A DNA stretch of 31,064 nucleotides, taken from contig NW_002238039.1 of NCBI RefSeq assembly GCF_000150955.2, forward strand, positions 1 to 31,064, read 5' to 3'. Below are positions 1 through 8,961 of the stretch, piece after piece. The position numbers were made by a program, and so were the translations under genes. The notes under the pieces were generated by a model. The model ran no database searches, was not told where the DNA came from, and saw only the letters and a list, made by a program, of their open reading frames with translations. The first letter of the stretch is position 1, and the number at the start of each line of letters is the position of its first letter. The stretch is from Phaeodactylum tricornutum CCAP 1055/1. Its lineage: Eukaryota; Bacillariophyta; Bacillariophyceae; Surirellales; Neidiaceae.

Positions 1-188
1 CCTAACCCTAACCCTAACCCTAACCCTAACCCTAACCCTAACCCTAACCCTAACCCTAACCCTAACCCTAACCCTAACCCTAACCCTAACCCTAACCCTA
101 ACCCTAACCCTAACCCTAACCCTAATCCTAACCCTAACCCTAACCCTAACCCTAACCCTAACCCTAACCCTAACCCTAACCCTAACCC
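1..188. repeat. Telomere repeat (CCCTAA)n, left chromosome end
   Basis: About 31 tandem copies of CCCTAA, read as the C-rich strand at the 5' end, so the G-rich TTAGGG strand points outward as expected for a left chromosome end. One unit is altered: the base at 126 is T instead of C (TCCTAA). The array stops abruptly at 188 and is followed directly by non-repetitive sequence with no degenerate telomere zone. The true length is unknown because the window or assembly begins inside the array. Confidence 0.98.
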
Positions 189-643
189 ATTTCAGGCTAT
201 TTATGCTTGTGTCGTTGAGGCACGCCCCAGACGTCAGCAAGTTGGGTATCCCTGTGGAGTAACTTTCACCCTTTTTGAATCTCAGTGGGAATTTTTTGGA
301 TCCCAGTGGGATGCGTTAAGTAAAAAATGAATCCCTGTGTAAAGATAAAATAAACATTCATGCATAAATTTAGTACACAGGGATCTCCTTTTCCTTAGGT
401 GTAATTTTCACCCCTGCTCATTTGGAATGATGGATTTTATCTAATCAAAGAAAAATAGATTTACCCTTATCTGTAAAATAAATATTTACTGAACCCCTAA
501 AAGAAACCCTGAACTTGTGTCTCCGTAGTAACCACCAATTCGAAACTGGAATCACCTCTGATCACGTCCAACGCTGCCGTACAGATTATTCGCTCACAAA
601 GAGTGTGCTCAACTTTTGACGGGGCCCGTATCCGTTGCGTGTA
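189..643. other. Subtelomeric spacer without a gene
   Basis: AT-rich sequence of about 455 bases between the telomere array and the first coding region. I see no ORF of note and no subtelomeric satellite. The one structure is a perfect 11-base inverted repeat: ATCCCTGTGTA at 331-341 and its complement at 374-384, with a 32-base AT-rich spacer. A related string, ATCCCTGTGG, lies at about 248-257. The right part presumably holds the promoter of the RNA-binding gene that follows. Confidence 0.6.
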
Positions 644-1876
644 ATGATTGGCACCGGAAAGTACCCGAACACTAGCACGTTTTCAACAGCAAAACCAGCA
701 ATAAGAGCTACGGCTTCTCAAAAAAACGACGACATGGTCAAGATGTTGGAGCCTACCTCCATTGTAGTAGAACACGTCGAAGATGACCGCAAGGTTTTCG
801 TGTCTCGCGTTCCTCTTAATTTTTCGCAGGCATCAATCAAAAGGCTGATCGAGGGAAGTGTGGGTGCCGACGTGGTCCAGGAGGTTGTCTTTACGTACGA
901 TAACGACGAGCAAGCGATAGGCGGCGACTCAAAATCTAAACACAAGGGATACGCGTTTTGCGTCATGGAAAACGTCGATAGCGCGGCGGCCGCAATCTCA
1001 TTGGGTATCGTAAAAGGAGGTCGGACAGAAACTTCAAAGAAATCGCACACGTTGTATTTGTCTGCGTATAAGCATGAAGCGAAAGACGAGAAAGAAATTC
1101 CCGACATCTGTTTCTTATGGATTCACAAAAGGTGTCCTTACGGGGAAAATTGCAAGTTTGTACACCACGGCAACGGAGGAGTTTTGGATCAACGTGCTGT
1201 TTCCGCTTTTCCGAAACCGAGAAAGTGCTGGGACTTTAAAAAAGGAAAGTGCAAAATGGGCGATACTTGTCCTTTTTCCCATGAAGGAATTGAGCCCATT
1301 TCGATCAAGGAAAAAATCGATCGTCCTTCCTCGGAAAAGGATTGCATCAACTGGAAAACAAAGGGAAAATGTCGAAAGGGTGAGACTTGTCCATACCGTC
1401 ACAGCGTCTCTCTTCGTGAGCAAGCTATTGCCAAACTCGCAACGAATCGGCCTGGCGAGTCTGCTTTCCAGACGGTAGCACCGGGCAAGAGGACTAGTGA
1501 GCCCCTTTCCGTTCGCGTCTTTGGATTGAACTACGAAACAAAAGAAAGCGATGTTCGTGACTTTTTGGCACCCTGCGGTACCATTATGAATGTATCGTTT
1601 CCTTGCTGGAATGATAGCGGGCGGAGCAAAGGCTACTGCGAAGTACTATTTCAAAGTCCCAAAGCCGTGGCGGCGGCAACCGCACTGGACGGCTCTGACC
1701 TACACGGACGTTGGCTTTCCATCCAAGCAGGCAAGATGTATTTGAAAAAATGGGACGAACGGCAACAAACGCTACGAAAATCAAGGAAGGAATCCAAGGT
1801 TGAGCCTGATTTGGAGACTCCGGGAGAGTTTGGTCAAAAAGTTAAGCGACGCAAGACGCATGGTTATAATGAATGA
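644..1876 (+). CDS. RRM - triple CCCH zinc finger - RRM RNA-binding protein
   Basis: Predicted nuclear RNA-binding protein of 410 residues, probably in pre-mRNA splicing or RNA processing. Two RRMs flank three CCCH fingers. RRM1 covers about residues 50-140, with the RNP1-like string KGYAFCVM. Finger 1 has Cys156, Cys164, Cys170, His174 (C-x7-C-x5-C-x3-H). Finger 2 has Cys195, Cys203, Cys209, His213 (same spacing). Finger 3 has Cys234, Cys243, Cys249, His253 (C-x8-C-x5-C-x3-H). RRM2 covers about 289-363, with RNP1-like KGYCEVLF. The C-terminus is basic (KVKRRK), a possible nuclear signal. The frame opens at a TTG at 635, so the first ATG, at 644, is taken as the start. A second in-frame ATG at 734 has a good context (GACATGG) and would shorten the protein by 30 residues without touching RRM1. 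The stop lies 11 bases from the stop of the convergent aldo/keto reductase. The exact ortholog is not identified. Confidence 0.9.
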   Translation: MIGTGKYPNTSTFSTAKPAIRATASQKNDDMVKMLEPTSIVVEHVEDDRKVFVSRVPLNFSQASIKRLIEGSVGADVVQEVVFTYDNDEQAIGGDSKSKHKGYAFCVMENVDSAAAAISLGIVKGGRTETSKKSHTLYLSAYKHEAKDEKEIPDICFLWIHKRCPYGENCKFVHHGNGGVLDQRAVSAFPKPRKCWDFKKGKCKMGDTCPFSHEGIEPISIKEKIDRPSSEKDCINWKTKGKCRKGETCPYRHSVSLREQAIAKLATNRPGESAFQTVAPGKRTSEPLSVRVFGLNYETKESDVRDFLAPCGTIMNVSFPCWNDSGRSKGYCEVLFQSPKAVAAATALDGSDLHGRWLSIQAGKMYLKKWDERQQTLRKSRKESKVEPDLETPGEFGQKVKRRKTHGYNE

Positions 1877-1887
1877 CAAACTCCGTT

Positions 1888-3012
1888 CTAGTCAGCGGTT
1901 ATATTCATCTTGACACCCTCCAAGGTTCCGTCCTTGCTTGTATCTCGATTAACGCATTTCTGGTATAGCCCCTTGAAGGTCTCAATAGCATTTTGCGTCG
2001 TCAAGGCATCCAATCTAGTCATTTCTTCTACAGACAGCTCGAAGTCAAAAACATTGGCATTTTCTATCATACGAGACTTCTTGACCGACTTGGGGACGTA
2101 GACAAATCCGTGTTGAACGCACCATCGACCGAGGACCTGCGCCGGTGACTTCTGTCGAGCGTTGGCGATCTCCTTGAGCACCCCATCATCAAACGCTTTG
2201 CCATCTCGTAAACTTCGATAGGACTGCAGAACAACTCCTTCTTGCTGAAATGCTGAGATCGTGCTTTTCCGATACAGAAAAGGGTTGATTTCGATTTGAT
2301 TGACCAACGGCAGATGCTTAATTCCTGCCTCCTTCAGCTCCAGATAATCTTCCAGAGCGTAGTTCGAAACACCAATCCCACGAATCTTTCCCTCCTCTAG
2401 CATAATTTCGAGTGTTTTGTACGCTTGAACGTGATGCCCAGGAACGGGCCAATGGATCAAATACAAATCTAGGTAGTCCGTTTGCAAGTCTGCCAGAGTC
2501 TTTTCCAATTGCTTGGAAATGGCTTCCCGACCCTTTTCTATGGTCGTGGTCCACACCTTGGAGCAAAGGAATAAGTCGCTTCGTTCAACCCCTGATGTAG
2601 CAATGGCTTTGCCTACTTCGGCTTCGTTTCCATAAAACTCGGCGCATTCTAGAAAGCGATAGCCGACTTTCAAAGCGTCGCTGACGCATTCTTCGGCAGT
2701 CCGTTCGACAGCGGTCGGGTCCGGTGGGGAAGCAGCAGAACTAGCAGACGCTGGAATAAATCCTACTTTGTAGGTTCCGAAACCTATTGCAGGATGCTCC
2801 ATACCGTTCCGAAGCCGGATGGTAGGGCAACTCTTGAGTGCTTCTGTGGCGGCAGCTTCGTCCGATGTGGTTGACGACATTCTCCACAACGACGAAAACA
2901 AACTGTTAGATCGAAGAATACGTTGTCGTTGCGATTTTGGAAACGAATGAACAAATCCGGTCAGGGAAATCATGAAAATGAACCTCCGCAAAAACAGCAT
3001 TCGTGCGGCCAT
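1888..3012 (-). CDS. Aldo/keto reductase with plastid-type presequence
   Basis: NAD(P)H-dependent oxidoreductase of the AKR superfamily, 374 residues. Residues 1-23 form a hydrophobic signal peptide (FIFMISLTGF core) followed by VHS-FPK, which fits the diatom ASA-FAP plastid-import motif with Phe after the cleavage site; residues 24-46 are basic and Ser-rich like a transit peptide. The AKR barrel starts near residue 64 (IRLRNG, IGFGTYKVG). Catalytic tetrad positions: the usual Asp is Glu122 in LECAEFYGNE, with Tyr127, Lys152 (SKVW) and His187 (LIHWP) conserved. Later AKR signatures are IRGIGVSNY (210-218), VNQIEINPF and VPKSVKKSRMIENANVF (306-322), the last being the NADPH-phosphate region. 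Substrate unknown. A second Met at 45 could give a cytosolic form. The gene is divergent from the ankyrin gene, across 413 bases, and convergent with the RNA-binding gene. Confidence 0.92.
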   Translation of the reverse strand: MAARMLFLRRFIFMISLTGFVHSFPKSQRQRILRSNSLFSSLWRMSSTTSDEAAATEALKSCPTIRLRNGMEHPAIGFGTYKVGFIPASASSAASPPDPTAVERTAEECVSDALKVGYRFLECAEFYGNEAEVGKAIATSGVERSDLFLCSKVWTTTIEKGREAISKQLEKTLADLQTDYLDLYLIHWPVPGHHVQAYKTLEIMLEEGKIRGIGVSNYALEDYLELKEAGIKHLPLVNQIEINPFLYRKSTISAFQQEGVVLQSYRSLRDGKAFDDGVLKEIANARQKSPAQVLGRWCVQHGFVYVPKSVKKSRMIENANVFDFELSVEEMTRLDALTTQNAIETFKGLYQKCVNRDTSKDGTLEGVKMNITAD

Positions 3013-3425
3013 GGTTTATGCTACCCTCTCTCATGTGTTTCATTCTATCCCAGTCGTCGTTATCCGGATTGCGGGACGCCTTGGGAGCTAGGTTTCGACA
3101 GAGTCTACCAGCGCCAACCCGCACGTAAGGTTCAACGGAGTCGGAAATGATCGTGACTGAGTCGTGTCAGCCCCGAAGGTTTTCGCCTTGCTAATTATCA
3201 TCGCCAAACTGCGATTCGCCCAGGATCACGGCGGAGTTCGCGGAAAGAAATTGGCTTGTTAATTGCGATCACAGTCACCTTCCCGCTAGCGTAGTTTTTT
3301 GCGAGCCATCTACCGTTGACTGTGAGAACCACGATAAGGCACTAAATTTTGGTTCTTGAGGGTAGCGGTGAACCAAGAAAACGCGACGAAGATAGAGAGA
3401 GGGGCGCTCACTGTCGGTCACTGCC
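3013..3425. promoter_or_regulatory. Divergent intergenic region, probable bidirectional promoter
   Basis: 413 bases separate the start codons of the minus-strand reductase and the plus-strand ankyrin gene, so both promoters must lie here. No long ORF, repeat or clear TATA box is seen. The call rests only on gene orientation. Confidence 0.4.
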
Positions 3426-5513
3426 ATGAGTACACGAGATCGACTACCCTCTTGGATCAGCCTCGAAGAGTCGCCTTCCCCTACGAGAGTCAGCAGCTTT
3501 GATCGAACGTCGCCGGCTGAAGCGGAGCGGAAGAGCTCGAACGGACGAACCTTGAAGAGCTCCACAATCACTTGTAAACGACGTCAGGAACAGCGCCTGG
3601 TAGTACCCGTTGAGACGAGAGAAAGTCTTCTTCTGCACTTGTGTCGTACCAAACAATGGGAGCTTGCTTTAAATAGGGCTTGGCTTTGTCCTGAAGAAAT
3701 CCGCCCGCAACTAGCTTTTGGGCGCAATTCAATCGATGAACAGTGGAGTTTGCAGGGATTGAAGCGGACGAATCTACGGCCAATTCGCTTATTTTCCGGC
3801 GAGCCAACACTTAAACGAACCATCTATCAGGAAACGCCTTTGGGCGCTGTATGTGCAAGTGATTTGTCGTCGTCCTATCATTCTGTCGATGTTCTGCTGC
3901 TCCCTTTGATTCGAGCTCTCCTGACGACGTCCCCGGAGCAAGTCCGTTGTAGCCAGGCGGAGAACGGCAATACTGCTCTGCGTGATGCCATTAAGAACGA
4001 AACGTGTCCATGTGAAGTCATACGTCTGTTGCTGCGGGTAGATCTAAACCTATCCCAACACGATATTGCGGAAGATGACCCGGCTGTACTCCAGAAGGAC
4101 AGAGACGGTCTACTTCCGATTGACCATATCATCAGAGCAGTTCACCTGGGATCCAGACCCGATGTCTTTGACCTGCTTGCTATATTTCTACAGGAAACAC
4201 ACGCATTGGCCCCATCATTCGGCCACGTGGTGGACTCTGTGCTTATACGGCTTTTTTCCCTGGGAACTTCATTCGCTTTGGTGCCGGCTATTACTGCCTC
4301 TACTTCGGACAATACAATGCAACGGGACTCGTGCAAGTCTAGCAAAGACCCGCGTCTCCAAAGAATTTTTCTCTGTGCCCAAATGCTGTTGGAGGATGAT
4401 CCTTCTACACTCATTTGCTTTTCAAAGATAACAGGTTGCTCTCCGTTGCATACAGTACTCCGAAACTATGGCAACGTTCCACAACTGGTTAGTGAGATCA
4501 TTAAGCTGGATGTCAACGGTGTGCTCGTAAGGCATCGTAATCATTACGGCGATCTCCCCTTACATACTGCTTGCTCGGTGGGTGTACCTATGGACGTACT
4601 TCGCGCGATACTCAGGCACACTGCACGATTTTCAAACAATGGTGATCTTATCTGGACCACAAACGGCTCTCCTGAAGAATTTGGCTACACCCCTGTTGAT
4701 CTCGAATGGATTCGACATATTGAAGGCGGGAATGGGTTCTTTACTCCTCGTTCCTTCTGTCCGGTTCATGTGCGCGGTGTGCACAGTCCCGGAGGAAGGC
4801 ATGATAGGCTATGTGACAATCTACTCACCGAAGCGGTTGACAAGGCTCTTTCGGAGACTTCTACAGAGACTGATAAAAGCATGAGCGAGGACGTGAATAC
4901 AGCAGCATCGTTACACACGGCAACGTTTGGTTCTTTATTGACACGACTTCTAGTTCTGATTCGGACGGCGACAGGCGATTTTAATTTCATCAATTCGTCC
5001 GGCCTTACTCAAAGCATCCTTCACCGAGCTTCTTTGCTCGCCGGCCCCTTGGTACCAGTTATACCAACGCCCATTCTGCGTCTACTTCTCGCGTACTTTC
5101 CACGCGAAATATCTCAGCGGGATGAGCTCGGGAGGCTTCCTTTGCATTGTTCTCTAGCGAGCAATGGACGAAATGCTGGTGTTGTAGTTGGAATGAGCGA
5201 AGAGTGGAAATCATGGATTGCTGAATTAGTGAATCGTTTTCCTGGTGGCTGCGGAGTCCAGGATTTCTCGGGTCGATTTCCAATCCATCATGCTTTGGCA
5301 TCAATTTCTTCTTATGGCCATGTCGAACACGACGACATGCAGCATGAAGAGATAGTGACTCTCATTACCTCCCATTCTCCAGGTTCCATTGAAGCCTATG
5401 ATCCAGTCTCGCGAATGTTTCCATTCATGATGGCTGCCATAAACACTTCGTGTTCTTTGAACTTAGTATTTTGTCTCCTTCGACAAAGTCCGAGCTTGAT
5501 TTTCAGGAAGTAA
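3426..5513 (+). CDS. Ankyrin-repeat protein, diatom-type
   Basis: Protein of 695 residues, probably a protein-interaction scaffold; the partner is unknown. Degenerate ankyrin units are visible at about 180-204 (NGNTALRDAI), 228-255 (DGLLPIDHII), 337-362 (GCSPLHTVL), 374-398 (YGDLPLHTAC), 526-553 (TQSILHRASL), 568-580 (LGRLPLHCSL) and 614-626 (SGRFPIHHAL). Each carries the recognisable x-PLH-A turn. The regions between are longer than in a regular 33-residue array, as is common in large diatom ankyrin families. No signal peptide or membrane helix is seen. The N-terminal 60 residues are Ser/Arg-rich and look disordered. The ATG sits in a good context (GCCATGA), and there is no upstream in-frame ATG in the frame as given. 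The gene is convergent with the protease gene, with 54 bases between stop codons. Confidence 0.85.
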   Translation: MSTRDRLPSWISLEESPSPTRVSSFDRTSPAEAERKSSNGRTLKSSTITCKRRQEQRLVVPVETRESLLLHLCRTKQWELALNRAWLCPEEIRPQLAFGRNSIDEQWSLQGLKRTNLRPIRLFSGEPTLKRTIYQETPLGAVCASDLSSSYHSVDVLLLPLIRALLTTSPEQVRCSQAENGNTALRDAIKNETCPCEVIRLLLRVDLNLSQHDIAEDDPAVLQKDRDGLLPIDHIIRAVHLGSRPDVFDLLAIFLQETHALAPSFGHVVDSVLIRLFSLGTSFALVPAITASTSDNTMQRDSCKSSKDPRLQRIFLCAQMLLEDDPSTLICFSKITGCSPLHTVLRNYGNVPQLVSEIIKLDVNGVLVRHRNHYGDLPLHTACSVGVPMDVLRAILRHTARFSNNGDLIWTTNGSPEEFGYTPVDLEWIRHIEGGNGFFTPRSFCPVHVRGVHSPGGRHDRLCDNLLTEAVDKALSETSTETDKSMSEDVNTAASLHTATFGSLLTRLLVLIRTATGDFNFINSSGLTQSILHRASLLAGPLVPVIPTPILRLLLAYFPREISQRDELGRLPLHCSLASNGRNAGVVVGMSEEWKSWIAELVNRFPGGCGVQDFSGRFPIHHALASISSYGHVEHDDMQHEEIVTLITSHSPGSIEAYDPVSRMFPFMMAAINTSCSLNLVFCLLRQSPSLIFRK

Positions 5514-5567
5514 CAAAATTAGATTTAAATATGCATAATGTAAAGTAGGTCTAATCATACAAAGAGC

Positions 5568-8000
5568 TTACATAGCTTCATAGAACAGCATGTATGCCTG
5601 ACATTGGCAAACTTTCTGCCAATCGACCTCTTTGATTGAATCGTCCGATATAAAAAGCCAACGCCCAGTCATTTGGCTCCGTCGATAGCAGACGTAGTGG
5701 CCACTGAAAGCACCCCCTTGGTGCTCGATGGCTGACATTAGTCTGTAGTGAATTGGGCTGGGGGTAGAATTTGTGTTGCTTGTAAACTTCTGGCGTGGAG
5801 AAGTTCCGGCCCATTGAAAAGTCGGGCTCACTCGACCGCCATATGCACAATACGGCCCTGCATCCAAAACCTCAGGGAAGATCACATGTTGCGCTGTTTT
5901 CGACAATCGATTGTAATGGGGATCGTAGTATCGACGTTGTACATGAATACATAATATGGATGGTAACCGCGTCAATAGGAGACATTTCAAAGCGTCAACG
6001 CGTTCCATCTTTGTTTCTTGGGATTCCGATATTCCCTCCAATGAGTCACTTGGGTCGGATAATAAGAACGCATCGACGCGAGCATCGTCATCAGGATTTA
6101 TCTGGCGTGCATCATTTAACCGGCGTTCAGTTCGTTCTAGTTCGTCGCGCAAGTAAAAGCCTTGTTCATCCTCTTTATTGTGTTCATTGCGCTTCGACTT
6201 GGCATGTAACGCTTCTACAGCGCCTCGCAAAAAGTCGACATCTTCTTCAAGTTTCTCGATAAGGTTACGCAATGTACAGCAGCGGCATTCGACATCCTGA
6301 ACCCGCTCGACGTTGGTGAATCGCTCCAAACATTCTTCCAACCGACACGGCGGGCTGGGTGCTGATTCGGGTTTCTGAGGCGTCCCCGCATAGGACCTTC
6401 GCCCCGAAGAGGCTAACACAGTCGTAGGCACTACCGGAATATCGAAGAAGGCTGCATTCTGAATCGGTCGAATGTGCTTGCAGATCCGACATTGTAGAGT
6501 CGAACCCAGCCAGCCGCAGAACGGAGACGGTGTAATCGAAGAAATTGTAGTCATCATAATGTGCATGGCGGTCGATAGCTCCCGCCGATCCCTAGCGTCT
6601 AGATCACAAATTAGGGGAGTGCTCGTAGTCTTGCCTGGAGTCAAGCTCCTGGCGTGGACATCACTGCCTTCGGATCGGACTTCAGGGACGCACATTTCAA
6701 AATCTTCCTGTTTCTTTTCCTCGCGTTGGCCCTGAAAGTTATTTACAGGGCTTACAGATTGTATGCGTTCCTTCGCAGAAGTAATAGGCCGACTGTCTTT
6801 TGCAGCAACTTGCGACGGAGGCTGCTTGTCGACGCCGTCGCGTTTGCCACCAACCAGCAAGCTTGGAATATATGAGTCAGCATCGGAGCGGACGATATGC
6901 GGACTCCTTTCCCTAGATAGTACCGTCAGGATGTCGTCCTGTTCACAATCGCTATTACAAAAACCTGCGAACGCCGACGGAACAACTGACGATTCACCAT
7001 CTAGCTTCGCATCCCCAACAATCATGCCCACAAGTGCCTGTAAAAATTCTTCCGCGTCTTGCTGCTCATTACCGATATGATGGCGGCTAGATCCACCAGA
7101 CTTGGACTTGAATTGAGAATGTTGCTGGCCAACAGAAACCAAAATTTCACGCGGGTCGATGGATTCGGTGTGGACGACTCCGTTGACAGCAAGTAACAAG
7201 GACAGTACTCCCTCGCTAACCCGACTATCCGGTAAATCATCACCCGTGGTAGGTTCTGAAAAATACGATTGCAAGGTGTCTTTCTTCTCCTTTTCCACGA
7301 CATATTCCAAATAAGCAACGAAGGGCTCGAGAGAAGCAAGTGATTGCATGACCGAGTTCAGGAAGCACGTTTGTCCAAAGTTGACAATACCCCGCACACG
7401 GCCATCGCCATCTTGAGGTGGACGTTGTCGCGTCTGCGGGATATGCTTGCGAGTCACTTCCGACCGTCGCGGGAAGTTGAGGCCAGAGGTAATCGGCATA
7501 TTTTGGAGAAAATATGTTATTCGGAAAACGATGTACTCCAAAAGTGGCGGCGTCAACGTAGAGACACAAAGAACAAAGGTGGCGAGATAATCGGCGTCTC
7601 CGGATCGAGCCAGAGGAAGGGCAGGGACGTATGGAAAAAAGCCGTTAGATGTTTGATATGAAATCGTTCCTCGCGAGGACAGCTGTTGCCCATTCGACTC
7701 ATTCATAGGCAGAAACATTTGGCGTGGTGCTAAAATTGGTTCAATCTCCTGAGAAGAGAATCGTGGCAATTGGACAGTAGACGGTGATGAAATTTCTGCA
7801 TGTTGTATCGATGATAGACTCGCAGTCCGCACCGGGGCAGACAGTGAATCGGCAACCGCAGGTAGTTCGATAGTCGAAAGAATCTCGAAACCGTGTCGAT
7901 TCGAAGTTATGGGAGTGGCGGCTTCCGCCAAGTCGTTGTTGCTATCTACAACCAGTTTTTGGAGTGTGCGACGTTTATCTGGGAGAGCAGAAGAGCTCAT
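5568..8000 (-). CDS. Ubiquitin-specific protease (USP/UCH family, C19) with N-terminal hydrophobic segment
   Basis: Deubiquitinating cysteine protease of 810 residues. Cys box at 204-220 (GIVNFGQTCFLNSVMQS) with catalytic Cys212; the family consensus is GLxNLGNTC, so Gln210 stands where Asn is usual. QQDAEEFLQ at 313-321 matches the conserved QQDAxEFL. Cys504, Cys507 (CRIC) and a CRCC cluster at 572-575 probably form the fingers zinc site. The block LPSILCIHVQRRYYD lies at 679-693. His box at 760-773 (HQGGAFSGHYVCYR) has His768, followed by Asp786/Asp787 in SDDS. Two long insertions (about 335-475, low complexity; 580-665, charged and probably coiled coil) separate the catalytic blocks. Residues 138-170 are hydrophobic and could be a membrane anchor just before the catalytic domain, recalling the mitochondrial USP30 layout; that comparison is inference. 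Single exon, ATG at 8000. Confidence 0.93.
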   Translation of the reverse strand: MSSSALPDKRRTLQKLVVDSNNDLAEAATPITSNRHGFEILSTIELPAVADSLSAPVRTASLSSIQHAEISSPSTVQLPRFSSQEIEPILAPRQMFLPMNESNGQQLSSRGTISYQTSNGFFPYVPALPLARSGDADYLATFVLCVSTLTPPLLEYIVFRITYFLQNMPITSGLNFPRRSEVTRKHIPQTRQRPPQDGDGRVRGIVNFGQTCFLNSVMQSLASLEPFVAYLEYVVEKEKKDTLQSYFSEPTTGDDLPDSRVSEGVLSLLLAVNGVVHTESIDPREILVSVGQQHSQFKSKSGGSSRHHIGNEQQDAEEFLQALVGMIVGDAKLDGESSVVPSAFAGFCNSDCEQDDILTVLSRERSPHIVRSDADSYIPSLLVGGKRDGVDKQPPSQVAAKDSRPITSAKERIQSVSPVNNFQGQREEKKQEDFEMCVPEVRSEGSDVHARSLTPGKTTSTPLICDLDARDRRELSTAMHIMMTTISSITPSPFCGWLGSTLQCRICKHIRPIQNAAFFDIPVVPTTVLASSGRRSYAGTPQKPESAPSPPCRLEECLERFTNVERVQDVECRCCTLRNLIEKLEEDVDFLRGAVEALHAKSKRNEHNKEDEQGFYLRDELERTERRLNDARQINPDDDARVDAFLLSDPSDSLEGISESQETKMERVDALKCLLLTRLPSILCIHVQRRYYDPHYNRLSKTAQHVIFPEVLDAGPYCAYGGRVSPTFQWAGTSPRQKFTSNTNSTPSPIHYRLMSAIEHQGGAFSGHYVCYRRSQMTGRWLFISDDSIKEVDWQKVCQCQAYMLFYEAM

Positions 8001-8468
8001 AATGGCTTACACCGTCACCAAAAAGGTTAATTGCCTGCAGGTGCTGATAGTGCAGGACTACTGTCCCGGAAGCAATCGTGCTTGAACTTCCGCAATCAAT
8101 CAAACAACTACCGTTCCTGCGTAAGTCCAAAATGCTCACCTCTCTCACCGTCGGTACTCCCCGGGATAAAATTCAATTGAAGGCAACAATGTTGCAGTTG
8201 CAGAGGATGACAGTAAAACTCATTTGATGAGGAAAGTTGGTTCTAATGGCGGGAAGTGGCGGGACGCAAATTTTCTTTTTTGACTTTCATTTTCGCGTGT
8301 TGTTCACAGTCAGACAAAAAAAAATCATTCTTGCCGGCAACAGTAATTCTGATTCGTGATTCCGTCACAAGCAAACAGAGCTCCTTCTCGTCATATTGCA
8401 ACGTTTACTGCTATATTTTAAATTTCCCATTTGATGACAACATTTGAAAATGTCACTGACTGTGACAA
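8001..8468. other. Intergenic spacer left of the retroelement
   Basis: 468 bases upstream of the protease gene, so its promoter should be here. The sequence is AT-rich, and no gene or repeat is recognised. It ends at the CGACA target duplication of the copia element. Confidence 0.5.
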
Positions 8469-8473
8469 CGACA
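8469..8473. repeat. Target site duplication of outer copia element, left copy
   Basis: CGACA directly before the left LTR. The identical CGACA follows the right LTR at 19304-19308. Five bases is the usual duplication for Ty1/copia integrases. Confidence 0.93.
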
Positions 8474-8935
8474 TGTTGCTTTAGCAGTAGTATTGCACCA
8501 CTTACTAGGGCGTTTACGACAATCTAACGTTCAAGTGCATTCAATCGCTAGATTATAGTTTACATTGCGCGTATAATCTATACTGTTTCCTGCTTGTTGG
8601 AAACCATACTAAATCCGTGGGACTTGACGTATGAAAATGAATGTGGTGAGATCCAATGTTAGAATTGGAGTTCTTGCCAATCTCACGTAATTCTGTGTAG
8701 AGAGATTCGTTCTATCCCTTTTGAAATGTAAATGCTGCTTTCGTGAACCCTTTTTGATTCAGGCTCCTTTCACATATTGACCTTGACTAGTGTACCGCGA
8801 CACTTGGGTTTCTTGGTTAGGTTCATCCGTCGCTTGGGTCATAAGGAAGAGTTGTCCACGTATGACGAAACATGAATTCGTATACATATGAAAAGTCTCT
8901 CCACTTCTGTCACCTAAATTTGTTAATAAGTAACA
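8474..8935 (-). repeat. 3' LTR of outer copia element
   Basis: 462 bases beginning TGTTGC and ending GTAACA on the plus strand. It matches 18841-19303 throughout except at a CA versus TG pair (TTCAAG against TTTGAG), one G/A in TCGCTA, one G/A in CTAGTG and one missing T in the TATTCCC run. Confidence 0.96.
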
Positions 8936-8950
8936 CTCCCTCTCGACGGT
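8936..8950 (-). other. Polypurine tract of outer element
   Basis: Read on the minus strand the bases just inside the 3' LTR are CGAGAGGGAG, a purine run directly abutting TGTTACTT. This is the expected plus-strand priming site and independently fixes the element's orientation. Confidence 0.75.
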
Positions 8951-8961
8951 GAAAGCGTATA

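Noticed and set aside
5748-7661. Several plus-strand ORFs (for example 5795-6262, 6763-7080, 7344-7661)
   Set aside because: All lie opposite the ubiquitin protease gene, whose motifs are conserved in the other frame.
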